Positions 19,011 to 27,659 of a stretch of DNA of 64,000 nucleotides are shown one piece after another. Below the pieces are notes generated by a model. It saw only the letters and a program-made list of their open reading frames with translations. It was not told the DNA's origin and did not search any database. How positions within the stretch are numbered: the stretch's first letter is position 1; the number at the start of each line of letters is the position of its first letter. The DNA is from Salinisphaera dokdonensis (GTDB lineage: Bacteria; Pseudomonadota; Gammaproteobacteria; Nevskiales; Salinisphaeraceae). The stretch is from the NCBI RefSeq assembly GCF_040361215.1, contig NZ_APND01000003.1, forward strand, positions 186,001 to 250,000, written 5' to 3'. The position numbers and the translations under genes are program-made.

Positions 19011-22000
19011 TGTCATGTCCCTCGTCGTTGGCGTTGCTCGTAATCTTGCCGTTGTCTTCATTTTTTCTCTTACGCCCAATCACGCTAGACACCTTTGCGC
19101 TGCCACGTTCCACAAGGTCGTAGAACATCGGCACGAACAGAATCGCAAAGAATGTCGCCGCGAGCATGCCGCCGATCACGGCCGTACCGATCGCGTTGCG
19201 GCTGTTCGCCGACGCGCCGGAGGCGATGGCCAGCGGCACACAGCCAAGGATGAACGCCAGCGACGTCATCACGATCGGCCGGAAACGCAGCTTGGCTGCC
19301 TCGTAGGCCGCAGCCGCGGGCGACTTGCCTTGATCGCGGCTGATCACGGCGAACTCCACGATGAGAATCGCGTTCTTCGCCGCCAGACCGATAAGCACCA
19401 GCAGACCGACAGAGAAATACAGGTTGTTGTCGATGCCCCGCAGCCACACCGCCACGAAAGCGCCGAGCGCCGCGAACGGCACCGCGGTAATCACCGCTAG
19501 CGGCAAGGTCCACTTCTCGTACTGCGCGGCGAGGATCAGGAACACCATGACCATGCCGAACAGCACCGCAATGCCCCCCGAGCCGGCGGCAGTTTCTTCC
19601 TGGTAGGCGGTGCCGGTAAAGCTGAGCTGGTAATCGTCGCCACCCAGCACGTCGGAAACCACCGACTGGATCGCCGCATTCGCCTGCCCGGAACTGTAGC
19701 CGGGAGCCGGCGAACCCATGATCTTGGCCGACGGGAAAATATTGAAACGCTCGACCACGTCGGCTGCGAGGCGCCGTTCCGTGCTGACCAGCGAGCTGAC
19801 CGGAATCATGTCGCCCGTGGTCGTGGAACGCACGAACACCTTGGACAGATCCTCCGGCTTCTCGCGATACGGCGCGTCCGACTGGATATTGACCTGCCAG
19901 TTACGCCCCAGATAGGTGAACTGGTTGACATAGAGCGAGCCGAATGTCGCCTGAAGGGTCGCGAACAGCTGATCGATCGGCACGCCCAGCGTCTTGGCTT
20001 TCTCGCGATCGACATCGAGCTTGTAGCGCGGCACGTCCGTGGTGAGCGTGGTGCGCACCTGCGACAGCTCGGGCCGCTTGTTGGCCTCGGCGACCACGCG
20101 GTCGGCTGCGTCCTTAATCGCGTTGAAGTCGGCACCGGAGCGGCTCTGCAGATAGCCTTCGAAACCACCCGTGGTCGACAGGCCGATAATCGGCGGCGGA
20201 TTGAAGGCAATGATCTGCGCATCGGGTATGCCGGCGCTGAGGCCGAATGTCTGGCCGACCAGTGAAAATGAATCCTGGCCCCCGCCGGTGCGTTCGCCCC
20301 AGTCCTCGAGCGTCAGAAAGGCAATGCCCGCGTACGTCCGGCGCGCGCCGGCAAGGAAGTCGTAGCCGGCAACGCCAACGATATCGGCGACGCCCGGCAT
20401 GGCCTCGAGGCTCTGGTCGATGAGATCGTCGCGCACGTCCTCGGTACGCTGGAGCGACGCGGCCGGCGGCAGGGTATAGGTCGCGAAGATATAGCCCTGG
20501 TCTTCCTGCGGCAGCAGACCGCCCGGCACCTGGGTCGAAACCAGCCAGGTCGATACCAGCACGCCGACGAACAGCAACACACCGAACACGACACGCTTGA
20601 GCAACAGGTCGACACCCCAGAGATAGGCGCCGGTTGCCTTGTCGAACATCGCATTGAACTTGCGGAAGAACCAGTTCGGCTCCTTTTCGCGCGGCTTGAG
20701 AAACGCCGCGCACAAGGCCGGCGTGAGCGTGAGTGCCACCAGGCCCGAAATCGCGACCGAAACCGCGATCGTGATCGCGAACTGTCGGTACATTTGGCCG
20801 GACAGCCCGCCAAGAAAACCGACCGGAATGAACACGGCAGAAAGCACCAGCACGACAGCGATCACCGGGCCGCTGACTTCTTCCATGGCCTTGATCGCGG
20901 CCTGCTTGGGCGACTTGCCCTCCTCCTCCATGATGCGTTCGACGTTCTCGATCACGATGATCGCGTCGTCGACCACGATGCCGATCGCGAGAATCAAACC
21001 GAACAGCGTCAGCAGGTTGATCGAGAATCCGAGTGCGAACATGCCCGCGAAGGTGCCGATGATCGACACCGGTATCGCAAGCAATGGAATCAGCGTCGCG
21101 CGCCAGTTCTGCAGGAAAAGGAACACCACCAGCACGACGAGAATGATCGCCTCGATGAAGGTGTGTTCCACGTCGGTGATCGAGGCATCGACGAACTTGG
21201 TGGTATCGAACGGAATCTCGTATTCCAGCCCGTCGGGCAGGTTCGCGCCCAGCTCTTCCATGCGCGCGCGGATGCGCTCCACGGTGGCCAGCGAGTTCGC
21301 GCCCGGCGCGAGGTAGATCGCAAACGGGACCGCGGGATTACCCGAGAACGAGCCGCTGGTGCTGTAGCTCTGCGCCCCGAGTTCGACACGCGATACATCC
21401 CCCAGACGCAGCACCTGGCCGTTTTCCTCGGTGCGCAGGATGATGTCCTCGAACTGCTCGGCGTTGGAGAAGCGACCCTCGGTGCTCGCCGTATAGGTGA
21501 ACGCAATCTCGTTGTCGTTCGGCATGCCGCCGAAGTTGCCGGCCGCGAACTGCGAGTTCTGCTCGGCAAGAGCGGCCTGCACGTCGGCCGGCGTGAGCTC
21601 ATAGCGCGCCATCTTGCTCGGGTCGAGCCAGATGCGCATGGAATAATCCTGCGAACCGAACAGACGCGCATCGCCCACACCTTCGACACGCTTGAGCGCG
21701 TCGATGATGTTCACCAGCGCATAGTTGCTGATGTAGGTGGTGTCGTAGCTCTGGTCCGGCGAGAACAGCGTGAGCACGGTGAGAATGTTGCTCGAGCGCT
21801 TGTCGACCTGAACGCCGGTATTGCGCACCGTCTGCGGCAGCTGGGACAGCGCCGCCTGCACGCGGTTGTTGACGTTGATCGTGTTCTGGTCCGGATCGGT
21901 ACCGATCGCAAACGTCACGGAGATTTGCAGCGTGCCGGCGTCGGAGGCCGTCGAGGTCATGTAGAGCATGTCCTGGACGCCGTTGATCTCCTGCTCGATC

Positions 22001-22194
22001 GGCGCTGCCACCGTTTCGGCAATATCCTCCGCGCTGGCGCCCGGATAGGTCGCCTGCACGACGACTTCCGGCGGCACCACGTCCGGATACTGCGAGATCG
22101 GCAAGCTGCGCATGGCCATCAGGCCCGCGAGCGTGATCACAATCGACAGAACGGTCGCGAATACCGGCCGTTCGATGAAGAAACGCGAGATCAT
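19003..22194 (-). CDS. RND multidrug efflux pump (HAE-1 family, AcrB/MexB-like)
   Basis: This 1063-residue inner-membrane proton/drug antiporter starts MISRFFIERPVFATVLSIVI, typical of AcrB. The proton-relay aspartates are present in GIVVDDAIIVIENVER, and the partner lysine in GLAAKNAILIVEFA. It has the full double set of six-helix bundles and large periplasmic loops. The length is close to E. coli AcrB (1049). Its start is 2 bases beyond the adaptor stop. The HAE-1 type predicts export of hydrophobic toxicants, drugs or solvents. Confidence 0.95.
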   Translation of the reverse strand: MISRFFIERPVFATVLSIVITLAGLMAMRSLPISQYPDVVPPEVVVQATYPGASAEDIAETVAAPIEQEINGVQDMLYMTSTASDAGTLQISVTFAIGTDPDQNTINVNNRVQAALSQLPQTVRNTGVQVDKRSSNILTVLTLFSPDQSYDTTYISNYALVNIIDALKRVEGVGDARLFGSQDYSMRIWLDPSKMARYELTPADVQAALAEQNSQFAAGNFGGMPNDNEIAFTYTASTEGRFSNAEQFEDIILRTEENGQVLRLGDVSRVELGAQSYSTSGSFSGNPAVPFAIYLAPGANSLATVERIRARMEELGANLPDGLEYEIPFDTTKFVDASITDVEHTFIEAIILVVLVVFLFLQNWRATLIPLLAIPVSIIGTFAGMFALGFSINLLTLFGLILAIGIVVDDAIIVIENVERIMEEEGKSPKQAAIKAMEEVSGPVIAVVLVLSAVFIPVGFLGGLSGQMYRQFAITIAVSVAISGLVALTLTPALCAAFLKPREKEPNWFFRKFNAMFDKATGAYLWGVDLLLKRVVFGVLLFVGVLVSTWLVSTQVPGGLLPQEDQGYIFATYTLPPAASLQRTEDVRDDLIDQSLEAMPGVADIVGVAGYDFLAGARRTYAGIAFLTLEDWGERTGGGQDSFSLVGQTFGLSAGIPDAQIIAFNPPPIIGLSTTGGFEGYLQSRSGADFNAIKDAADRVVAEANKRPELSQVRTTLTTDVPRYKLDVDREKAKTLGVPIDQLFATLQATFGSLYVNQFTYLGRNWQVNIQSDAPYREKPEDLSKVFVRSTTTGDMIPVSSLVSTERRLAADVVERFNIFPSAKIMGSPAPGYSSGQANAAIQSVVSDVLGGDDYQLSFTGTAYQEETAAGSGGIAVLFGMVMVFLILAAQYEKWTLPLAVITAVPFAALGAFVAVWLRGIDNNLYFSVGLLVLIGLAAKNAILIVEFAVISRDQGKSPAAAAYEAAKLRFRPIVMTSLAFILGCVPLAIASGASANSRNAIGTAVIGGMLAATFFAILFVPMFYDLVERGSAKVSSVIGRKRKNEDNGKITSNANDEGHDNA

Positions 22195-22196
22195 GG

Positions 22197-23648
22197 TTAG
22201 CTGCCTCGACCGACGTTGGCGGCATACGCGTTATCGGCGGCGTAATGCCCATGCGCGCTGGTGCGCAGACGCGGCTGCTGCATTTTCTGCAGGGGCTCGC
22301 GCGGGCTCAGCCGAAGCCGTAGCGACGGATTGTCGATGCCGGCCAGCGCATCGCTTGCGGCGTCGTCATCATCCGAGGATGCCGACTCGCCCGTCGTCTG
22401 CTTGCCCGAATCGCCTTCACCGCTCTGCCCCTGGCCCGGGCTCTCGCCCTGGCCTTTCGGCTGGCTCTGGTTCGCACCCGCGCCATTGGGCGCATCTTCC
22501 GGTTTGACCTTGACCGAGGCGCCCGGCTTGACCTGACCCAGGCCGGAGACGATCACCTGCTCGCCGCCGGACAGGCCGGACTCGACCAGCCGGCCGTCTT
22601 CCGCCGCCGGACCCAGCGTCACCGACACCGGTTTCGCCTTGCCGTCTTCGACGATGAACACCTGTGTTTGCTGCTCGCCGTCCGAGACCGCGATATTCGG
22701 CACCACGATCGCGTTGTTGCGCGTATCCAGACGGATGCGTGCGCGCACGTACCGGCCCGGCATCAGCGCGTTGTTGGTGTTCTTGACCACCGCCCGCAGC
22801 TGCACGGTGCCGGTTTCCGGATTGATGGTGCTCTGGGTGAAGTCCACGACACCCTTGGCCGAAAACTCGCTGCCGTCGGGCAGGATAATCGTGGCCTCGC
22901 GCGTACGCTCGTCGGTGCTTCGGTTGCCCATGGCGGCGAGCGCGGTGCGACGCGCGATCGCATCGTCTTCGGGCAGCGCGAACAGAATCTGCACCGGGTC
23001 GAGCTGGGTGATCGTCGTGAGCTGCGTGCCGCTGCTCACCAGGGCGCCTTCGTCCACGTCGCGCAGGTTGGTCACGCCCGTCAGCGGCGCTTCGACCTTG
23101 GTGTAGCCGAGATCGATCTGCGCGGCGTCCAGGTTGGCCTGAGCCTGCTGCATCATGGCGCGCGACGTTTCCAGCTGCGACAGGGAATCGTCCCGCTCGG
23201 CTTCACTCACGGCATCGACTTCGTAGAGACGACGCACGCGATTCCATGTCCGCTGCGCCTGATTCAGGCTGGCCTTGGCGCTCGCCAGCTCGGCCTTGCG
23301 CTGGTTGACCACGGCCTGGAACGGCTTGGGGTCGATGGTGAAGAGCATGTCGCCCTTTTCGACGATCTCGCCTTCGTTATAGAAGCGCCGTTCGAGAATG
23401 CCCTCGACGCGCGCGCGAACTTCGACCGTCCGCCGGCCGCGCACGCGCCCCGGATATTCCGACATCACATCCACGGTGTGCGGAATCACCGTCTTCACAT
23501 CCACCGGCACGGGCGGCTGCTGCTGTTGTTGCTGGCCCTGCGGGCTCTCGCCGCCGCAGGCCGCGAGCGCCACGGTCAAAGCGAGCATCCATGAAGCGCG
23601 CAGACCGAGCGAGCCGCCACGAGCGGGCGCTGAATACGAGTGACGCAT
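22197..23648 (-). CDS. RND efflux periplasmic adaptor (AcrA/MexA-like)
   Basis: This 483-residue membrane-fusion protein has a lipoprotein signal (LTVALAACGG) and then a Gln-rich stretch. The barrel-sandwich hybrid halves (GRRTVEVRARVEGILERRFYN; QIDLGYTKVEAPLTGVTN) flank a helical hairpin at about residues 115-185. The beta-barrel and membrane-proximal domains follow. Unlike typical AcrA, it carries a roughly 100-residue C-terminal extension that is low in complexity (Gly/Gln/Ser/Asp-rich, then a basic tail). The start has a GGGGAAG ribosome binding site and is the first gene of the seven-gene run. Confidence 0.92.
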   Translation of the reverse strand: MRHSYSAPARGGSLGLRASWMLALTVALAACGGESPQGQQQQQQPPVPVDVKTVIPHTVDVMSEYPGRVRGRRTVEVRARVEGILERRFYNEGEIVEKGDMLFTIDPKPFQAVVNQRKAELASAKASLNQAQRTWNRVRRLYEVDAVSEAERDDSLSQLETSRAMMQQAQANLDAAQIDLGYTKVEAPLTGVTNLRDVDEGALVSSGTQLTTITQLDPVQILFALPEDDAIARRTALAAMGNRSTDERTREATIILPDGSEFSAKGVVDFTQSTINPETGTVQLRAVVKNTNNALMPGRYVRARIRLDTRNNAIVVPNIAVSDGEQQTQVFIVEDGKAKPVSVTLGPAAEDGRLVESGLSGGEQVIVSGLGQVKPGASVKVKPEDAPNGAGANQSQPKGQGESPGQGQSGEGDSGKQTTGESASSDDDDAASDALAGIDNPSLRLRLSPREPLQKMQQPRLRTSAHGHYAADNAYAANVGRGS

Positions 23649-23698
23649 AGAGGTCTTCCCCAGGAAACCGGAAAACTAGGTGAACATAGCATTAATCA

Positions 23699-23722
23699 TA
23701 CATACATTCGGGTATGTATGTA
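23699..23722. promoter_or_regulatory. AcrR-type operator palindrome
   Basis: A 24-base site with arms TACATACATT and TATGTATGTA around a CGGG centre lies in the divergent space between the efflux operon and the TetR-family gene. As I recall the E. coli AcrR site, the two agree at all but three central bases. The flanking AT content is far above the neighbourhood. It is the obvious target of the adjacent repressor, acting on both promoters. The identification of the site is strong; the regulation is inferred. Confidence 0.85.
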
Positions 23723-23774
23723 AGTGGCAATTTGCGCTACTATGAATTCACTAACATGGCCGAGTGACGACGGG

Positions 23775-24461
23775 ATGGCACGCCGAACCAAGGACGAATC
23801 CGCACAGACGCGCGAACGCATTCTCGATGCCGCGGAAATCGAGATGCAGGCACGCGGCGTGTCGCAGACATCGCTCGATCGCATCGCCAAACGAGCACAA
23901 GTCACGCGTGGCGCCATCTACTGGCACTTCGCAGACAAGCGCGCCCTGCTCGAAGCCATGGTGTCGCGTACCCACCTCCCCCTGCGCGATCTGCGCCAGT
24001 GTTTGAGTCAGCACATTCCCGGCAGCGAGCCGCTTCGGCTGCTGCGCGAAATGATGCGCCACGGTCTGGAGCGGCTGGGTAACGATGCCCAACACCGCAC
24101 CGTCTGCCATATCGTGATGCATCGTTGCGAAGTTACGGAACACGGCCACCCGGCCGATGCGGTCATGCGCGCGATGTTCGAGGATGCGCGTGCCGTGTTG
24201 CTTTCATTGTGCAACGAAATCGCCGAGCTCGGCCAGCTTCGCGACGGGCTCGATGCGCGCGACGCCACCCATATGATCATGGCGTTCATGTGCGGCAACT
24301 ATGAGTGCGTGCTGCGCCACCCCGAGACCTACGACGCCACGCGCGACTGGACGCCAATGATCGACGCGCTGCTGCGCGGCGTCTTCGATACGCGTGAATT
24401 GCCCGACGTCGATCTGACGCCGGCGGCCCAGGAAGCGGTCTGCCGCGAGACCTGCGGCTGA
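23775..24461 (+). CDS. TetR/AcrR-family repressor of the RND operon
   Basis: The 228-residue protein begins MARRTKDESAQTRERILDAA, matching AcrR/TtgR/MexL starts, so I used the ATG at 23775 rather than upstream in-frame ATGs. The helix-turn-helix is at about residues 29-53 (VSQTSLDRIAKRAQVTRGAIYWHF). The C-terminal half is helical and fits the AcrR ligand-binding domain. It is transcribed divergently from the efflux genes across an AcrR-like operator, so autoregulated, ligand-released repression is expected. It converges with sanA, only 13 bases apart. Confidence 0.92.
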   Translation: MARRTKDESAQTRERILDAAEIEMQARGVSQTSLDRIAKRAQVTRGAIYWHFADKRALLEAMVSRTHLPLRDLRQCLSQHIPGSEPLRLLREMMRHGLERLGNDAQHRTVCHIVMHRCEVTEHGHPADAVMRAMFEDARAVLLSLCNEIAELGQLRDGLDARDATHMIMAFMCGNYECVLRHPETYDATRDWTPMIDALLRGVFDTRELPDVDLTPAAQEAVCRETCG

Positions 24462-24474
24462 GCACGCCGCGACG

Positions 24475-25377
24475 CTAGGGCGCCTGCGCCGAGTCGTCAG
24501 CCGCCGTGTCGTCGTCCAGGCCTTCCGACCGCGAGTCGCTATCCGCGGCGCCCTTTTCGTTCGATGCCGGGGGCGGCCAGCGCTGATTATCCGGCAGCGG
24601 TGTATTGAACAATGGCCCCATCAGCTGCTGGCGCACGAGAAAATCGAACGGCGCGACCGGCTCGATATCGATTGGCCGCTCGGGCCCGAGAAAACGCGGC
24701 CGCTTGGAAAGCAGAAACAGATCCACCACTGCCTTGAAGCGGGCGAGATATTCACGCGCCTCGGCACGCAGCGGCTGGCGCCGATCCTCCTGCGGCCTCG
24801 TGTAGGCCACCGCCCGCACGCCGTAGTGATGCGCGATGAACAGCGCGCGATAGTCGTGGTATCGCTGCGAAATCACCACGAAGCTTTCCAGACCGAAGAT
24901 GCGTCGTGCCCGAACGATCGAATCGAGGGTTCGAAAACCGGCGAAGTCGAGCGTGAGCGCCGCGTCGGGTACGCCGAGCCCCCGCAACGCCTGGTACATC
25001 TTGCGCGGCTCGTTGTAAGTCCGATCCGGATTGGCGCCGGACACGAGCAGATGCCGCACATGCCCCGCGGCATAAAGCTCGGCAGCCGCCCGCATGCGAT
25101 GCGTGAACAGCAGATTCTGATTGCCATAGCGCGTGTACGGGCTGGTGCCGAGCACCACGCCCACATCGTGAACGCCCAGCCGCGCCATGTCGTCGATGAT
25201 CAGGTTTCGCGTGGCGGAGACGACCCAGGCATTGGCCGCCATGAACACGAGCAGCACACAGCCGACGCCCGTCAGCGCGAAGCGCGCGAGCCGGTTCACA
25301 GTCGAACCACTCGAGATTAAGGATCGGAAAAAGGCGGTCATGACGTCGCTACCGGCGTGCCGGGGCACGCAGAACAT
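24475..25377 (-). CDS. sanA: SanA-like DUF218 membrane protein
   Basis: This 300-residue protein closely follows E. coli SanA (about 239 residues) in order and motifs: one N-terminal membrane helix, then VGVVLGTS, the SYNEP-like TYNEPRKM, LDFAGFRTLDSIVRAR and VVISQRYHDYRALFIAHH, and finally KRPRFLGP. SanA affects the envelope barrier to vancomycin. An acidic C-terminal tail of about 60 residues (Asp/Ser/Ala-rich) is extra. The start may instead be the ATG at 25341; neither start has a good ribosome binding site. The gene lies downstream of the vWA gene across a perfect palindrome. Confidence 0.85.
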   Translation of the reverse strand: MFCVPRHAGSDVMTAFFRSLISSGSTVNRLARFALTGVGCVLLVFMAANAWVVSATRNLIIDDMARLGVHDVGVVLGTSPYTRYGNQNLLFTHRMRAAAELYAAGHVRHLLVSGANPDRTYNEPRKMYQALRGLGVPDAALTLDFAGFRTLDSIVRARRIFGLESFVVISQRYHDYRALFIAHHYGVRAVAYTRPQEDRRQPLRAEAREYLARFKAVVDLFLLSKRPRFLGPERPIDIEPVAPFDFLVRQQLMGPLFNTPLPDNQRWPPPASNEKGAADSDSRSEGLDDDTAADDSAQAP

Positions 25378-25390
25378 GGCGAAAGCCTAA

Positions 25391-25426
25391 CAGGCCGGAA
25401 GTCACCCCGGGGTGACTTCCGGCCTG
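25391..25426. terminator. 36-base perfect palindrome (hairpin, possible terminator)
   Basis: Two 18-base arms (CAGGCCGGAAGTCACCCC and its exact complement) meet with no spacer between the vWA stop and the sanA start. The RNA hairpin would be very stable on either strand, with a 4-base loop forced from the centre. On the minus strand only a weak T-rich tail (GTTAGGCTTT) follows, so termination may be partial. A protein-binding palindrome is an alternative. Confidence 0.55.
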
Positions 25427-25435
25427 TCGCGCACG

Positions 25436-26614
25436 CTAGTCGGCCAGGCGGTCGATCGCGGCTTCCAGGCCGTCAAGCGTCATCGGATACATACGATCGC
25501 CCACCAGTTCACGGGTCATCTGGATCGAGGGCGTGTAGTCCCAACGCTCTCGTGGCTCGGGGTTGAGCCAGACCATGTCGGGGAAGCTTTCCATCAGGCG
25601 TTGCAGCCACACCGCGCCGGCTTCGGCGTTCCAGTGCTCGACCGAGCCACCGGGATAGGCGATCTCGTACGGGCTCATGGTCGCATCGCCCACGAAGATC
25701 GCCTTGTAGTCCGACGTGTAGGTATGACAAACGTCCCAGGTCGAATGCTGCTGCGTTCGGCGGCGGCGGTTGTCGCGCCACAACCCCTCGTACGGGAAGT
25801 TGTGGAAATAGTAGTACTCGAGATGCTTGAACTCGGACTTGGCTGCCGAGAACAACGACTCACATGTCGCGACGTGATCGTCCATCGAGCCGCCGACATC
25901 GAAGAAGATCAGCAACTTGACCGCATTGCGCCGTTCCGGGCGCATATGCAGATCGAGATAGCCTGCGTTCTTGGCAGTCGAACGGATCGTGCGATCCATG
26001 TCCAGTTCTTCGGCCGCGCCTTCACGGGCGAAACGGCGCAACTTGCGCAGCGCCATCTTGATGTTGCGGGTGCCGATTTCCTGGCCGCCATCGAGATTGG
26101 CGAACTCGCGTTTGTCCCACACCTTCACGGCGCGGCGATGGCGCGAGCTGTCCTGACCTATACGAATACCTTCCGGATTGAAGCCGTAGGCGCCGAACGG
26201 CGACGTGCCGGCGGTGCCGATCCACTTGCTGCCGCCTTCGTGGCGTTCGCCCTGCTCTTCCAGACGCTTCTTGAGCGTCTCCATGAGCTTGTCCCAGCCA
26301 CCCATGGCCTCGATCTGGGCCTTCTGCTCGTCGCTGAGCTCGAGCTGCTTCATCTTCTCGAGCCACTCGTCCGGTATATCGGTGGTCAGATCCTCGGTCG
26401 CGGTCTGGATACCGTCGAAGTAATGGCCGAAGACCTGATCAAACCGGTCGAACTTGGTCTCGTCCTTGATCAGCGACGCGCGCGACAGATAGTAGAAGTT
26501 CTCCACGCTCATGCCGCCGACGTGATGATCCAGCGCCTCGAGCAGCGTCAGGTACTCGGTGACCGACGGCTTGAGGCCGGCATCGCGTAGCTCGTAGAAG
26601 AATTCGATCAGCAT
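25436..26614 (-). CDS. vWA-domain protein, CoxE-like (COG3825)
   Basis: This 392-residue protein works with the MoxR ATPase encoded 40 bases upstream; such pairs act as metal-centre or complex-maturation chaperones. The N-terminal half carries the family motif MLIEFFYELRDAGLKPSVTEY. The vWA domain starts near residue 190, with the metal-site motif FFDVGGSMDDH. The canonical D-x-S-x-S is D-V-G-G-S here, a variant I believe is common in this subfamily. No membrane segment is visible. The client protein is unknown. Confidence 0.86.
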   Translation of the reverse strand: MLIEFFYELRDAGLKPSVTEYLTLLEALDHHVGGMSVENFYYLSRASLIKDETKFDRFDQVFGHYFDGIQTATEDLTTDIPDEWLEKMKQLELSDEQKAQIEAMGGWDKLMETLKKRLEEQGERHEGGSKWIGTAGTSPFGAYGFNPEGIRIGQDSSRHRRAVKVWDKREFANLDGGQEIGTRNIKMALRKLRRFAREGAAEELDMDRTIRSTAKNAGYLDLHMRPERRNAVKLLIFFDVGGSMDDHVATCESLFSAAKSEFKHLEYYYFHNFPYEGLWRDNRRRRTQQHSTWDVCHTYTSDYKAIFVGDATMSPYEIAYPGGSVEHWNAEAGAVWLQRLMESFPDMVWLNPEPRERWDYTPSIQMTRELVGDRMYPMTLDGLEAAIDRLAD

Positions 26615-26654
26615 GACGAACGCCGGGCGCGGGTTGGATTACGCGCCGCGACCA

Positions 26655-27497
26655 CTAGCGGCGCGTCATGAACGCGAGGCGCTCGAACAGATGGACGTCC
26701 TGCTCGTTCTTGAGCAGCGCGCCATGCAGCGGCGGCAGCGCGTCGCGGGCATTCTTGGAATGCAGCGCATCGGCCGGGATGTCCTCGGCCAGCAAAAGCT
26801 TCAGCCAGTCGAGCAATTCCGAAGTCGACGGCTTCTTCTTGATACCGGGTACGTCGCGCACATCGAAGAACAGGTCCATCGCATCGGAAAGCAGGTTCTT
26901 CTTGATGTCCGGGAAATGCACGTCGACGATCTCGCGCATCGTGTCCTTGTCCGGGAACGAGATGAAGTGGAAGAAGCAGCGGCGCAGGAAAGCGTCGGGC
27001 AATTCCTTCTCGTTGTTGGACGTGATGATGATGATCGGGCGATGACGCGCTTCGATGGTCTGGTGCGTCTCGTAGACGTCGAACGCCATGCGGTCGATCT
27101 CGCGCAGCAGATCGTTCGGGAATTCGATATCCGCCTTGTCGATCTCGTCGATCAACAGCACCGGCTGGGTATCGCAGGTGAAGCATTCCCAGAGCGGCCC
27201 CGGCACGATGTAGTTGGCGATATCGTGGACCTTCTCGTCACCGAGCTGCGAGTCGCGCAGGCGCGAAACCGCGTCGTACTCGTAGAGGCCCTGCTGCGCC
27301 TTGGTGGTCGACTTGATGTGCCACTGGTAGAACGGCTTGTCGAGCGCGACCGCGACTTCCTCGGCCAGCATGGTCTTGCCGGTGCCCGGCTCGCCCTTGA
27401 TCAGCAACGGGCGCTGCAGGGTGGCCGCGGCATTGACCGCGAGCTTGAGATCATCGGTGGCGACGTAGCGTTCGGTCCCGGTGAATTGGGTGGTCAT
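26655..27497 (-). CDS. MoxR-type AAA+ ATPase
   Basis: The 280-residue ATPase has Walker A GEPGTGKTM (residues about 37-45), Walker B VLLIDEIDKAD, sensor 1 IIITSNNEKELPDAFLRRC with its arginine finger region, and a C-terminal lid domain. It precedes the vWA gene on the same strand, giving the standard MoxR/vWA unit. No strong ribosome binding site lies in front of the ATG at 27497. The length is normal for the family. Confidence 0.9.
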   Translation of the reverse strand: MTTQFTGTERYVATDDLKLAVNAAATLQRPLLIKGEPGTGKTMLAEEVAVALDKPFYQWHIKSTTKAQQGLYEYDAVSRLRDSQLGDEKVHDIANYIVPGPLWECFTCDTQPVLLIDEIDKADIEFPNDLLREIDRMAFDVYETHQTIEARHRPIIIITSNNEKELPDAFLRRCFFHFISFPDKDTMREIVDVHFPDIKKNLLSDAMDLFFDVRDVPGIKKKPSTSELLDWLKLLLAEDIPADALHSKNARDALPPLHGALLKNEQDVHLFERLAFMTRR

Positions 27498-27623
27498 AAG
27501 CGGTTCGCTTGTTTGGGGTTCGCGCTCGAAGCGCGCAAACCACTAGTGTCGTGTAATTGAAACGGCTTTTCAATTTGAGCACAGCCGCGACAAGCCATTG
27601 TGTGCCTGCCGCCCGTGCGTGTT

Positions 27624-27655
27624 GAAAAGAGCGCGAGCGCAACGGCGCTCGCGCG
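27624..27655 (-). terminator. rho-independent terminator after pgk
   Basis: Read on the minus strand just after the pgk stop, GCGCGAGCGC and GCGCTCGCGC pair around a short loop and are followed by TCTTTT. This fits the end of the tkt-gap-pgk unit. Confidence 0.8.
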
Positions 27656-27659
27656 TATA

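Noticed and set aside
26613..27560. Long plus-strand frame opposite the moxR gene
   Set aside because: It is the complement of a well-supported minus-strand gene (AAA+ motifs intact) and has no ribosome binding site or family match; it follows from high GC codon bias.
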